From: a virus
Virus record (IMG/VR): IMGVR_UViG_3300005253_001114
Coordinates: 1 to 22,772 of that record
Direction: 5' to 3' (one strand)
Length of the DNA: 22,772 nucleotides
Shown piece by piece: positions 13,974 through 21,596 of the stretch; position 1 is the stretch's first letter, and each line of letters opens with the position of its first letter. The notes beneath the pieces are model-generated. The model made no database searches. It was not told where the DNA came from and saw nothing but the letters and a program-made list of their open reading frames with translations. The translations under genes were made by a program, and so were the position numbers.

Positions 13974-13988
13974 TAACAGGAGAAAATA

Positions 13989-14831
13989 ATGGCTTTCGAT
14001 ATGATTAGTTCGACTAATCTAGCGAACTGGATACCCACAGTATGGTCGAAAGAAGTTCTAGCTGATGTGGAGAACAGTCTTGTGACTGGTGCTCTTTTTG
14101 ACCGCAGTTATGAGGACTTGGTTCGTTCAGGTGGTGACACGATAGTAGTCCCGCATCTGGCTGAAATTTCAGCCAACATCGTTAATACAGCAGTTGATGT
14201 CACGCTCTATGATGCTATTCAGAATGTGACCAACATCGCTCTTGACTTCAAGTATGATATTGCTATTGAGGTCAGTGACATTGAGCAACTTCAAACCAAC
14301 CCCAAGTATTTCTCGAAGGTTACAAGCAAGCTTGCCTACGGTATAGGCAAGCAGATAGATGTAAACTGCAACGTCAAGTTCAGGGACTTCAACAACCAGG
14401 TAGGAACGGTTAATACTGCTCTAACCGAGGATGTCCTGATTGATGCCTACGAGAAGCTCAATGAGGCCAATGCTCCGTATAGTGATAGAGCATGGGTGTT
14501 TGACCCTGCGTCCATTACTGATTTAATGAAGCTGGATTACTTCGTCAGGATGGATTATGTTTCTGGGAGTGTTTCAGAACAAGGTTTCGTAGGGCGGTCA
14601 ATAATGGGTTCGCCTGTGTATATTTCCACCAATCTTGATACATATGCGGGAGGGCCGCACGCTGCGGGTTATTTCCAACGTGAGACAGTAGCACTTGTGA
14701 TGCAGATGCAACCCAAGTTCGAGGTTGCCCGCATCCCACTTCGACATGCCGATGCTATAATCGGTCTGGCGGTTTGGGGTATTCAGGAAATGCGTGGCAC
14801 TTTCGGGGTGACCATCAATACAAGAAGTTAA
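13989..14831 (+). CDS. Major capsid protein (HK97-like fold candidate), 280 aa
   Basis: The start follows CAGGAGAAAATA. The N-terminus (MAFDMISSTNLANWIPTVWS) and following SKEVLADVENSLVTGALFDR are typical of coat proteins whose N-arm leads into the spine helix. SGGDTIVVPHLAEISANIV (about 47-65) fits the extended E-loop/strand region. AIEVSDIEQLQTNPKYFSKV and the helix VTSKLAYGIGKQID (about 110-123) form the P-domain-like part. YEKLNEANAPYSDRAWVFDP and the C-terminal ALVMQMQPKFEVARIPLRHA through IIGLAVWGIQEMRGTFGV are signatures I recognise from P22-coat-like or HK97-fold major capsid proteins. Position after the scaffold and before a terminator agrees. Length is on the short side. Confidence 0.88.
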   Translation: MAFDMISSTNLANWIPTVWSKEVLADVENSLVTGALFDRSYEDLVRSGGDTIVVPHLAEISANIVNTAVDVTLYDAIQNVTNIALDFKYDIAIEVSDIEQLQTNPKYFSKVTSKLAYGIGKQIDVNCNVKFRDFNNQVGTVNTALTEDVLIDAYEKLNEANAPYSDRAWVFDPASITDLMKLDYFVRMDYVSGSVSEQGFVGRSIMGSPVYISTNLDTYAGGPHAAGYFQRETVALVMQMQPKFEVARIPLRHADAIIGLAVWGIQEMRGTFGVTINTRS

Positions 14832-14836
14832 GTTAT

Positions 14837-14868
14837 AGGGGGGTGGAAACCCCCCTTAGCTTATTTTT
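14837..14868 (+). terminator. Hairpin terminator after the capsid gene
   Basis: AGGGGGGT (14837-14844) and ACCCCCCT (14849-14856) form an 8-bp stem capped by a GGAA (GNRA-type) tetraloop, six bases downstream of the capsid stop. A T-rich tract, TTATTTTT, follows at 14861-14868. The tract is separated from the stem by four bases, so termination may be partial. It separates the head genes from the carbohydrate operon. Confidence 0.8.
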
Positions 14869-14875
14869 AGAAGTG

Positions 14876-14884
14876 TGCTATAAT
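14876..14884 (+). promoter_or_regulatory. Extended -10 promoter of the carbohydrate operon
   Basis: TGCTATAAT matches the extended -10 form TGnTATAAT exactly. The -35 position (TTAGCT at 14856-14861) is poor. The start of transcription expected about 7 bases downstream (near 14891) coincides with the GTG start of the first gene, so no 5' leader would exist. Its place directly behind the terminator supports independent transcription of the operon. Confidence 0.7.
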
Positions 14885-14889
14885 AAGAT

Positions 14890-16377
14890 GTGTGTGAGAA
14901 ACCTGAACTACTTATCACTGTATGTTCGCATAGAACATTAGCTGCCCCCACTGCTGGTTCTTTTGACCAATTACGCTTCTCAGGTATTCCCTGGTTGCAG
15001 AAGCTTGTAGTTGGCGACGCCCTCATTTCTCGCTCACGCAGTGCAGCCTGCACTCATTTCCTCGAAGATGAACTACAACTCCCTTATATGCTTTTCATTG
15101 ATGATGACATCACATTCACCCCTCAAGATGTAGGAACAATCCTTACCCACCTGAAAAACGGCTATGACATTATAGGCGGTATCTACGCTGTCAGGGGTGC
15201 TTCGCAACTATCTTCTTATGGATTCAACGGTAGACTTGATGTAGATGGTAAGATACATGAAATCGAATATCTATCTACGGGTTTCATGGGTATATCCCGC
15301 CGTGCCTTAGAGAAGATAAAGGCAGAGTTAAAATTACCCGAACTCAACAAGAACGACTGGTCTCGTAATTTCCCATTCTTTGAATGTGGACGATGCCTGA
15401 ATCTCGCTGATTTTGCTGATACGTTGGGTGATATGTTCAAAACACCCCCTTCTGATAAATTCCTCAAACGCTGGCTTAAATTCTCAGGTTTCCGTGTGAG
15501 GGAGAAGGGTGATTCCATCTACATTTCCGAGGATTGGGATTTCTGTGATAAGGCTAGATTATGTGGTATTAAAATCTACGCTGATACCTCTGTTCAAGTA
15601 GGTCACATGAGGGAGCAGATATTCACGCCTGAGAATGTCTTGGGCGTTCAGCAACAACAGTGGAGAGAGAAGACTGTACACGGTGCTCAAACTAATCAAA
15701 GAAATCTCATGCAGAAGATTGACGAAGACCTGTCTGAGTTTCTCGCTCAACCAGTTAACAAAATCCGAGAGCAGATGAATACTGCACAGAAAGACTTAGC
15801 CAAACTATGGGATAACGCTGAGGCGCTTCTCAAATATCCTCCTGGAGAGAAGTTCTACGATTGTAACCAAACTTACTTGTTCGACCTCGCCTTGTTTAAC
15901 CAGCAAGAAGATTACTTCAGAAATAGATTAGGTCAATTGGTTAATATCTCAAAACTAAAGATACTCGATATAGGCTGTGGTATAGGGACGACCGCCTTTA
16001 TGATGGCTGAACAAGGCAATGACGTGACAGGATGGGATATAAACGAAGACTGCATAGATTTCTGTAACTTCAAGAAGGATAAGTATAAGTTGGGTGGTAC
16101 GTTCACTATTGAGAAGCCAGACTTTAGTGAGTTTGATTTCATCATAGCGGTTGATACATTGGAACATATAAAAGACTTAAAGGGGTTCTTGAAAGACCTT
16201 GGGACGAATATGAAGTATGGGGCTAAATTCTACCACTCCGATTTCTTCCCCAAGGAGAATGCGTGGCCGATGCACTACGAAGAACACGCTAAATCGTTAG
16301 ACAAGTGGCTGGAACAAGCAGGTTTGATTAAGTGGGATGAAAGGTGGGCAATTTCGGATAGGGATAAAAATGAGTAA
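14890..16377 (+). CDS. Glycosyltransferase-methyltransferase fusion, 495 aa
   Basis: Residues 1-260 look like a GT-A glycosyltransferase of the type common in phages: LLITVCSHR at the start, MLFIDDDITF (about 67-76) with the metal-binding DDD at 71-73, a GFMGISRRAL segment (131-140), an acidic SEDWDFC motif (213-219) as the likely catalytic region, and His239 in VGHM. Residues about 260-345 are a helical linker. From about 355 a class I SAM methyltransferase follows: motif I LDIGCGIGTTAF (359-370), acidic Asp383 ending beta-2 (GWDIN), and DTLEHI (422-427). Fusion of a sugar transferase and a methylase suggests adding or capping a methylated sugar. Start GTG 14890 is forced, as an in-frame TAA lies at 14884. 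There is no ribosome binding site, so it looks leaderless. Confidence 0.85.
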   Translation: MCEKPELLITVCSHRTLAAPTAGSFDQLRFSGIPWLQKLVVGDALISRSRSAACTHFLEDELQLPYMLFIDDDITFTPQDVGTILTHLKNGYDIIGGIYAVRGASQLSSYGFNGRLDVDGKIHEIEYLSTGFMGISRRALEKIKAELKLPELNKNDWSRNFPFFECGRCLNLADFADTLGDMFKTPPSDKFLKRWLKFSGFRVREKGDSIYISEDWDFCDKARLCGIKIYADTSVQVGHMREQIFTPENVLGVQQQQWREKTVHGAQTNQRNLMQKIDEDLSEFLAQPVNKIREQMNTAQKDLAKLWDNAEALLKYPPGEKFYDCNQTYLFDLALFNQQEDYFRNRLGQLVNISKLKILDIGCGIGTTAFMMAEQGNDVTGWDINEDCIDFCNFKKDKYKLGGTFTIEKPDFSEFDFIIAVDTLEHIKDLKGFLKDLGTNMKYGAKFYHSDFFPKENAWPMHYEEHAKSLDKWLEQAGLIKWDERWAISDRDKNE

Positions 16378-16789
16378 TCAGATATATAAGTATAGTAAAG
16401 GGAGTAAATGCCCTAGATGGGGATGCGGGAAGCCTATAATGAATGGGTCTGCATTTTGTATGACTCATCGTTGGATAGGTAACAAACGTAAACATACCCC
16501 TCGTTTAGAAAAGAATTTATATTGGCAGACATTGTTATATTCAGATGACCCATTTTATCCAATGGCTTCAAAGAGAGGATATGTATACGTGCATAGATTG
16601 GTGATGGCTAAAGAAGTGGGTAGATGTTTGACTAAAGATGAAATAGTACATCATCTCAATGGTATAAGAACTGATAATAGAAAGGAGAATTTAGTTATTA
16701 TTACAGAGCGAAGCCACGATACAAGGAGTTTTATTAAAAGTTTACAGGCTCGTATTAGAGAATTAGAAAGATGGTGTATTCGTGGATAA
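16370..16789 (+). CDS. HNH endonuclease with N-terminal zinc knuckle, 139 aa
   Basis: An N-terminal Cys/His cluster (Cys14, Cys19, Cys30, His33) forms a zinc-binding knuckle. An HNH domain follows: YVHRLVMAKEVGR (His75), then DEIVHHLNGIRTDNRKENL (about 90-108) with the catalytic His pair and the two Asn residues, and a late His116. The C-terminus is a charged helix (FIKSLQARIRELERW). This is the arrangement of phage freestanding HNH nucleases, several of which behave as homing enzymes. The start 16370 overlaps the previous gene by 8 bases with only a weak AGGG upstream; an in-frame ATG at 16337 lacks any site. By eye the gene is more AT-rich than its neighbours, suggesting a later arrival. 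Confidence 0.88.
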   Translation: MSNQIYKYSKGSKCPRWGCGKPIMNGSAFCMTHRWIGNKRKHTPRLEKNLYWQTLLYSDDPFYPMASKRGYVYVHRLVMAKEVGRCLTKDEIVHHLNGIRTDNRKENLVIITERSHDTRSFIKSLQARIRELERWCIRG

Positions 16790-16796
16790 GGGGGAT

Positions 16797-17069
16797 ATGA
16801 CTAAGCAAGGAGAGATAAGGGAAGGGATAGAGTTAATATTGGACAATCTCATTGAGGGTAACAAGATACGAATGAGCACCAGCAACATGGTAGGCTTATA
16901 CAGGGAAAAGCTTGTTTCTTATCTTAAATCTCAAGGTGTAGTCCTCAAGGTATACAGAGAAATGCCATACATTAATCGTGGACGCAATAAGGGGCAAAAT
17001 GAAGCTCAATTAGATATGAGAGATAGGATGCTCAAGGCAGGCTTTACCGCAACTGAGGATTTGATATGA
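16797..17069 (+). CDS. Phage-type hypothetical protein, 90 aa
   Basis: ATG 16797 is chosen for AAGGGGGAT directly upstream; an in-frame GTG at 16782 overlaps the HNH gene without such a site. The product is mainly helical (MTKQGEIREGIELILDNLIE), followed by EKLVSYLKSQGVVLKVYREM and a C-terminal RDRMLKAGFTATEDL. The hydrophobic-helix then basic-strand pattern resembles small phage proteins of unknown role. Nothing links it to sugar chemistry, so it and the HNH gene may have arrived together. It couples to the next gene by ATGA. Confidence 0.7.
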   Translation: MTKQGEIREGIELILDNLIEGNKIRMSTSNMVGLYREKLVSYLKSQGVVLKVYREMPYINRGRNKGQNEAQLDMRDRMLKAGFTATEDLI

Positions 17070-17872
17070 ACAAACTAGACATTATAATGGCAACGCACAA
17101 CAATCTAGGTATGACCATACGGGCTGTATCAGCGTTGTATGAGAATACTAATGTAGATTTCAGGTTAACGGTAGTAGATGACTCCGTAGATATGACACCT
17201 GATTACTTCCGCCAACTTCAACGCCGTGTGAGCAACCTTCAATATATCAGACCCTTTGATGAGTCTTATGAGGTTATACCTCGCAAGGTAACTCACGGCA
17301 ACCAGATAATCAATATCGGGCTAAAGCACACCACAAGTCCTCACGTGGTATATATGGGGAACAGTACCATAGTAGAGCCGAACTGGTTGAATATGGCTCT
17401 AGCCTTAATACAGCAGAATGAGAATTTAGGATTAGTGGGATTCAAGCTCCTGAAACCAACAGGAGTGATAGAACATGCGGGGATTTACTTTGCTGAAGGA
17501 GCACCCCATCATATGAATCGAGGTGTGGGTGAGTCTTCTCATAGTCTAACTCTAATAGATGATGTGGACGGACATAAGTTAGTAGGGTGGGCTTTAGTTC
17601 TTATCAGGAGAAAAGCCATACCGAGAAAAGGGCTAGAGGAAGGGTATTATCATGGCTTCAGAGGTTATGATGATTTAGATAATTGTCGGCAGATGGTTAA
17701 AAACGGATGGGATATAGCCTACTGCGGGTTTGGTGTTGCCACACATTATGCTTTAGCAACCAGAGGGGAGTATAACGAGAAGGTAGCCAAAGAGTATGAA
17801 GAGAACAGGGTCAGATTTATTAAACGCTGGGGAGAGGTGAAGAAGGATGCGAGTCCTCCTAATTGCGTATGA
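17066..17872 (+). CDS. Glycosyltransferase family 2 (GT-A), 268 aa
   Basis: The N-terminal Rossmann-like half carries LDIIMATHNNLGMTIRAV (4-21) and VVDDS (36-40), the usual nucleotide-binding strand ends. The place where the family has a DxD metal site reads VVYMGNSTIVEPNW (94-107), with Asn-Ser instead of Asp-Asp. The later part has GWALVLIRRKAIPRKG and GFRGYDDLDNCRQMVKNGWD (198-217). The latter matches the acidic motif before the C-terminal helix, which holds the catalytic base, and His227 follows. Absence of DxD suggests altered metal dependence, or that the acidic cluster at 201-205 compensates. Length is typical for a soluble GT2. The start overlaps the previous stop (ATGA); the last 26 bases overlap the radical SAM gene. 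Confidence 0.85.
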   Translation: MNKLDIIMATHNNLGMTIRAVSALYENTNVDFRLTVVDDSVDMTPDYFRQLQRRVSNLQYIRPFDESYEVIPRKVTHGNQIINIGLKHTTSPHVVYMGNSTIVEPNWLNMALALIQQNENLGLVGFKLLKPTGVIEHAGIYFAEGAPHHMNRGVGESSHSLTLIDDVDGHKLVGWALVLIRRKAIPRKGLEEGYYHGFRGYDDLDNCRQMVKNGWDIAYCGFGVATHYALATRGEYNEKVAKEYEENRVRFIKRWGEVKKDASPPNCV

Positions 17873-19118
17873 TAACGGGATGTACATCAACTACTTCCCT
17901 TTAGGGTTGGCTTATGTAGCCTCTAAGCTAAGGGATGAGGGTAATGATGTTGAAATATATAACCAGGATGTATTTCATTATCCAGAGAGCCATCTCACGC
18001 AGTATCTTACAGATAATCATTATGATGTTGTGGGTGTGGGTATGTGTGCAGGTTATTATCAATGGGATAAACTCTGGCATATTTATGGGGCGATAAATAA
18101 GTCAAGAGATTATTTAAAGACAAGGCTATGGCTTGGTGGGCATTTAGTTTCACCCGAACCCAAGTTTTTTGAAGAACGGATGCTAGGAGTCGATGTATTC
18201 ACTGGTGAATATGATTATAAGGAGAACGTAGATGAAATTAGCGAACCTGCTTGGGATTTATTCCCGATTGACTACTACTCTCTTATTAGGTTCCCTCATT
18301 CCACTAATAGCGACCGCTGTTTTGTTGTGCTATCTGGTCGTGGCTGCCCCTATAAATGTAATTTCTGCTATCGTATGTCGAAGGGTTATCGCCCTAGAAG
18401 TGCACGTGGACTTACAGAAGAAATATGTAAAATTACCAAAGACTATCATATCAATTACATCGAGTTCGCAGACGAACTCTTCATGGTCTCTCCTGAAAGG
18501 ACGATGGAGTTATGCGAAGCTCTGAAACCCCTTAAAATAAAGTGGAATTGTAGTGGAAGATTAAACATAGCCAAGCCTAAAGTATTAAAGGCTATGAAGG
18601 ACTCAGGGTGTGTCTTTATCAATTACGGGATAGAGTCAGTGGATGATGGAGTCCTTGAAAGGATGAATAAACAACTCACTGTGAAGCAAATCATATCGGG
18701 GGTTGAAGCGACTCTTGAGGCGGGTATATCACCTGGATTGAATATGATGTGGGGGAATATTGGGGATACCGTCCATACACTTCGTAAGGCAGAACACTTC
18801 CTGCTCAAGTATGATGACCATACGCAGATGAGGACTATCAGACCAGTAACTCCCTATCCTGGGTGCGATTTGTACTACGAAGCTATTAAGCAAGGAAAGT
18901 TAAAGGATGTAGCCGACTTCTATGAAAAGCACATGAACTCGGACTTACTAACGGTGAACTTCACGGATATTCCAGATGAGGAATTCCATAGACAGCTATA
19001 CAAAGCTAATAAATTACTAATCTCGGAGTATTACTATCAGGAAAGAACGTCCACTTACAAACGGGCTAAGGCTTTATATGCGGGCGATACATTCTTCAGG
19101 GGGTTTAGACAGACATGA
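17847..19118 (+). CDS. B12-binding-type radical SAM enzyme, 423 aa
   Basis: The N-terminal 150 residues form a cobalamin-binding-like Rossmann fold: MRVLLIAYDN, PLGLAYVASKLRDEGNDVEI (18-37), DVVGVGM (60-66) and LWLGGHL (94-100). I do not see the DxHxxG motif for base-off B12, which many members of this group lack. The radical SAM core begins with CFVVLSGRGCPYKCNFCYR, where Cys167, Cys171 and Cys174 form CxxxCxxC for the 4Fe-4S cluster. IEFADELFMVSPERTMELC (205-223) and FINYGIESV are typical later strands. Members make C-methylations, ring changes or rearrangements on sugars, lipids and peptides; the substrate here is unknown. Placement suggests action on the sugar precursor or glycan. Confidence 0.9.
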   Translation: MRVLLIAYDNGMYINYFPLGLAYVASKLRDEGNDVEIYNQDVFHYPESHLTQYLTDNHYDVVGVGMCAGYYQWDKLWHIYGAINKSRDYLKTRLWLGGHLVSPEPKFFEERMLGVDVFTGEYDYKENVDEISEPAWDLFPIDYYSLIRFPHSTNSDRCFVVLSGRGCPYKCNFCYRMSKGYRPRSARGLTEEICKITKDYHINYIEFADELFMVSPERTMELCEALKPLKIKWNCSGRLNIAKPKVLKAMKDSGCVFINYGIESVDDGVLERMNKQLTVKQIISGVEATLEAGISPGLNMMWGNIGDTVHTLRKAEHFLLKYDDHTQMRTIRPVTPYPGCDLYYEAIKQGKLKDVADFYEKHMNSDLLTVNFTDIPDEEFHRQLYKANKLLISEYYYQERTSTYKRAKALYAGDTFFRGFRQT

Positions 19119-19825
19119 GGAATCCGTTCATTATAGCCGAGATTGGGATAAACCACAACGGTGACTTAGATATCGCCAAACAGTTAATTGATATGGCTGT
19201 AAGGTGTGATTGTGATGCGGTGAAGTTTCAGAAGCGGACTATTGATTTATGTTACTCCAAAGAGTTTCTAGACTCTCCCCGTGAAAGCCCATGGGGTACG
19301 ACTCAAAGGCAACAGAAGGAGGGATTGGAATTCAGTAGGGCAGAATATGATGAGATAGATAAGTATTGTAAGGGAAAGATAGACTGGTTTGCTTCTGTAT
19401 GGGATGTAGGTGCGAGAGAGTTTATGAACCAGTACGATGTGAAGTATAATAAGATACCCCATCAATTATGGTATGATACTGAGTTGCGAAAAGTTAGGGC
19501 AAATGGGAGACATACATTTATCTCTATGACAGTGCCTATGGAATCTGAGCCAAACATAACTATTATGCTAACAAGCGGAAAATACCCTTGCCCTGATGAT
19601 GAGTGCCATTTAAGTTTGATAAGAAAAGGCATGGGATTTAGTTGCCACAACCCATCAATACTTGTTCCCGCTTTAGCAGTGGCTTTGGGGGCTGAGGTGA
19701 TAGAAGTCCATATCACATTAGATAGAACTTCATACGGGAGTGACCAATCAGCCTCGTTTGAAGAAGAGGGGTTACGGAGAGTGGTTAGAGATTGCAGGCG
19801 GGTAAAGGAGATATTGGGTGTTTAA
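19115..19825 (+). CDS. NeuB/SpsE-like sialic acid synthase lacking the SAF domain, 236 aa
   Basis: NeuB enzymes join phosphoenolpyruvate to a 6-carbon amino sugar to make a 9-carbon acid. Family motifs seen: IIAEIGINHNGDLDIAK (6-22, Glu9), DAVKFQKRTIDL (34-45), SPRESPWGTT (54-63), WFASVWD (91-97), GFSCHNPS (174-181) and EVHITLDRTSYGSDQSAS (197-214). The two metal-binding histidines fall at 178 and 199. Differences from the family are notable. ISTGM is replaced by ISMTVPM, and the KIxS loop reads KIPHQLW. The C-terminal SAF antifreeze-like domain, which closes the neighbouring active site in ordinary ~345-aa enzymes, is absent because the gene stops after EILGV. It is a divergent family member, so the substrate may differ. 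The start overlaps the previous stop (ATGA). Confidence 0.88.
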   Translation: MRNPFIIAEIGINHNGDLDIAKQLIDMAVRCDCDAVKFQKRTIDLCYSKEFLDSPRESPWGTTQRQQKEGLEFSRAEYDEIDKYCKGKIDWFASVWDVGAREFMNQYDVKYNKIPHQLWYDTELRKVRANGRHTFISMTVPMESEPNITIMLTSGKYPCPDDECHLSLIRKGMGFSCHNPSILVPALAVALGAEVIEVHITLDRTSYGSDQSASFEEEGLRRVVRDCRRVKEILGV

Positions 19826-19979
19826 GTGTCCATTGTGTAAGCATCCCTATAATAAGCCAGCCATAACTAAGACAGATAGTGGCTATTTAATATGTGGGCA
19901 CTTTTCCTTTCACATGTGGGATACACATGGCATCCCGCCTGAATATTTATCTGAGTGGGTAATGAGGTTTCTAAAATGA
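19818..19979 (+). CDS. Zinc-finger-like microprotein, 53 aa
   Basis: This gene is too short for routine calling. The start is GTG at 19818, seven bases after AAAGGAG (19804-19810), overlapping the end of the synthase gene by 8 bases; the stop overlaps the next ATG (ATGA). The product begins FKCPLCKHPYNKPAI and has CGHFSFHMWDTHG near residues 26-38. Cys4, Cys7, Cys26 and His28 form a likely zinc site. The C-terminus is WVMRFLK. Lying exactly between synthase and CMP-transferase, it may be a structural partner or an unrelated passenger. No homologue is recalled. Confidence 0.75.
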   Translation: MFKCPLCKHPYNKPAITKTDSGYLICGHFSFHMWDTHGIPPEYLSEWVMRFLK

Positions 19980-20563
19980 TAGTAGCACTGATACCAGCTA
20001 GAAGTGGAAGTAAAAGAGTTAAGGATAAGAACATCCGCCCGTTAGGAGGGTATCCCTTAATGGCGTGGAGTATAGCGTGTGCAAAAATATGTGGTCTTGA
20101 AACTTATGTATCGTCAGAATCTATTAAGTATTTAGGTATAGCGGAGAAATATGGGGCACTTGCACATTTACGAACATCGGGTTACTCAGATAGCGCAAAG
20201 GATATTGCAGTTATATCTGAATTTATTGAGTGTGTTTCCTGTCACGATATAGTGTACCTGCGTCCTACAACCCCGCTTAGAGACTCTACGTTTATAAGGC
20301 TTGCCCTACAGGCTTACTCGAATCACAGGGTACACTATATATCACTTTGCAAAATGCGTGATGGTGATTTTTATAGAAACACTGGCTACTGTGAGATATT
20401 CCCTTTCAATGCGTTTGGCAAGGATGAGACGGGTATTATACAAGATTATGAAGTAGGCGAAATAGACACCGAAGAAGACTTTGATTATATAGAGTGGAGG
20501 CTTACAAAATATGGCTCACCAATCCTCGACTACCTCAAAGCAAATTATCCGAACCCTGAATAA
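19976..20563 (+). CDS. NeuA-like CMP-sugar synthetase (acylneuraminate cytidylyltransferase), 195 aa
   Basis: It activates a 2-keto-3-deoxy sugar acid with CTP, giving a CMP-sugar for glycosyltransferases. Visible motifs: the CTP-binding loop IPARSGSKRVKDKNIRPLGG (6-25), the substrate strand VSSES (45-49), VYLRPTTPLRD (93-103) equivalent to the family's QPTSPLR, and the acidic DTEEDFDYIE (164-173) that holds the metal-binding end. The start ATG 19976 overlaps the preceding stop (ATGA); an in-frame GTG 21 bases upstream is unnecessary. It is shorter than typical NeuA (about 220-230 aa), lacking part of the middle. Pairing with the NeuB-like gene makes a nonulosonic acid product the natural reading. 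Confidence 0.87.
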   Translation: MIVALIPARSGSKRVKDKNIRPLGGYPLMAWSIACAKICGLETYVSSESIKYLGIAEKYGALAHLRTSGYSDSAKDIAVISEFIECVSCHDIVYLRPTTPLRDSTFIRLALQAYSNHRVHYISLCKMRDGDFYRNTGYCEIFPFNAFGKDETGIIQDYEVGEIDTEEDFDYIEWRLTKYGSPILDYLKANYPNPE

Positions 20564-21596
20564 ATACGAACCCCGAAGTCTACACCATGAAGTTGATGTA
20601 GTGTGGAAGGATGCCTTCGGTTGTACTGTGACGGATGCAGAAGGGGAAGAATATATCGACTTTACATCTGGTATCTTTGTAGCGAATGTAGGGCATGCAC
20701 ATCCTCAGGTTTTGGATGCTATAGAGTATCAGTTAAATAAACGATTACTTCACTCCTACGTCTTCCCTACGGAGATACGTGCTAAGTTAGTTAGAAAACT
20801 ATGTGAGATGACGGGGTTTGAGAAATGTTATTTATGTTCTACTGGTAGTGAAGCGGTAGAAGCAACGATAAGGATAATAAAAGCATCCCGCACTGGCTCT
20901 GTTTTTCAGTTACCCGATGAATTTCACGGCAGCACGTGGGGAGCAAAACATCTCGAAGTCTTAGGTCAGTCCCCTAAACTCAAGGCGGGGATTATTGTAG
21001 AGGGTTATCGTGGTTATGATGCTCATTTCTATGATAAGGAAGTTATTGCGGAGTTAGAGTCCCTACAGGATGAAGATGTATTACTATGTTTTGACGAGAT
21101 ACAATCAGGCTTCGGTAGAACAGGGAAGTTATTTGCTTATGAACATTATGGTGTGAAACCTGACTTAATCGTTATCGGTAAAGGACTGGGTGGTGGTATG
21201 CCCATCTCGGCTGTATTGGGAAGTGTGCAACTTCTCGATGCCCCTGACGACCTCACATCAACTCACACTGGTAATCCCATCTGTTGCGCTGCTGCGTTGG
21301 CGAGTATTAAAGTTTTGGAAGACGAAAAACTTGTGGAGCGAGCCGAGAGGATGGGTGGGTGGCTTGAGGGAGTGTTACGCCTTAACTTCCCTAAACACCA
21401 GATACGGGGTAAAGGGATGGTATGGGCACTAGATGTAGATGACACAGATGAGATAGTCGATAAGTGTGCTGAAAAGGGATTGCTCTTAATCAAGACTCAT
21501 AGAGGGACGATTAAAATCGGCCCACCATTAACTATCTCACAAGAAACCTTATCCGAAGGATTAACGATATTAAGGGATGTTATAAATGAAACTTAG
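20511..21596 (+). CDS. Class III PLP-dependent aminotransferase, 361 aa
   Basis: It belongs to the ornithine/GABA/glutamate-semialdehyde aminotransferase group. Markers: YIDFTSGIFVANVGHAHPQV (48-67), LCSTGSEAVEATIRI (108-122) for the cofactor phosphate, EFHGSTWG (137-144), CFDEIQSGFGRTG (193-205) with the Asp that holds the pyridine nitrogen, VIGKGLGGGMPISA (221-234) where Lys224 forms the Schiff base, and THTGNP (251-256). Length is slightly short. Class III enzymes usually act on terminal amino or semialdehyde groups. In a sugar operon it could aminate a keto-sugar, but the donor and acceptor are not readable. GGAGG lies 10 bases before the ATG; it overlaps the cytidylyltransferase gene by 53 bases. 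Confidence 0.92.
   Translation: MAHQSSTTSKQIIRTLNKYEPRSLHHEVDVVWKDAFGCTVTDAEGEEYIDFTSGIFVANVGHAHPQVLDAIEYQLNKRLLHSYVFPTEIRAKLVRKLCEMTGFEKCYLCSTGSEAVEATIRIIKASRTGSVFQLPDEFHGSTWGAKHLEVLGQSPKLKAGIIVEGYRGYDAHFYDKEVIAELESLQDEDVLLCFDEIQSGFGRTGKLFAYEHYGVKPDLIVIGKGLGGGMPISAVLGSVQLLDAPDDLTSTHTGNPICCAAALASIKVLEDEKLVERAERMGGWLEGVLRLNFPKHQIRGKGMVWALDVDDTDEIVDKCAEKGLLLIKTHRGTIKIGPPLTISQETLSEGLTILRDVINET

Noticed and set aside
18232-18525. 97-aa + strand frame with hydrophobic N-terminus
   Set aside because: It lies wholly inside the B12-type radical SAM gene, which has intact motifs across this region.
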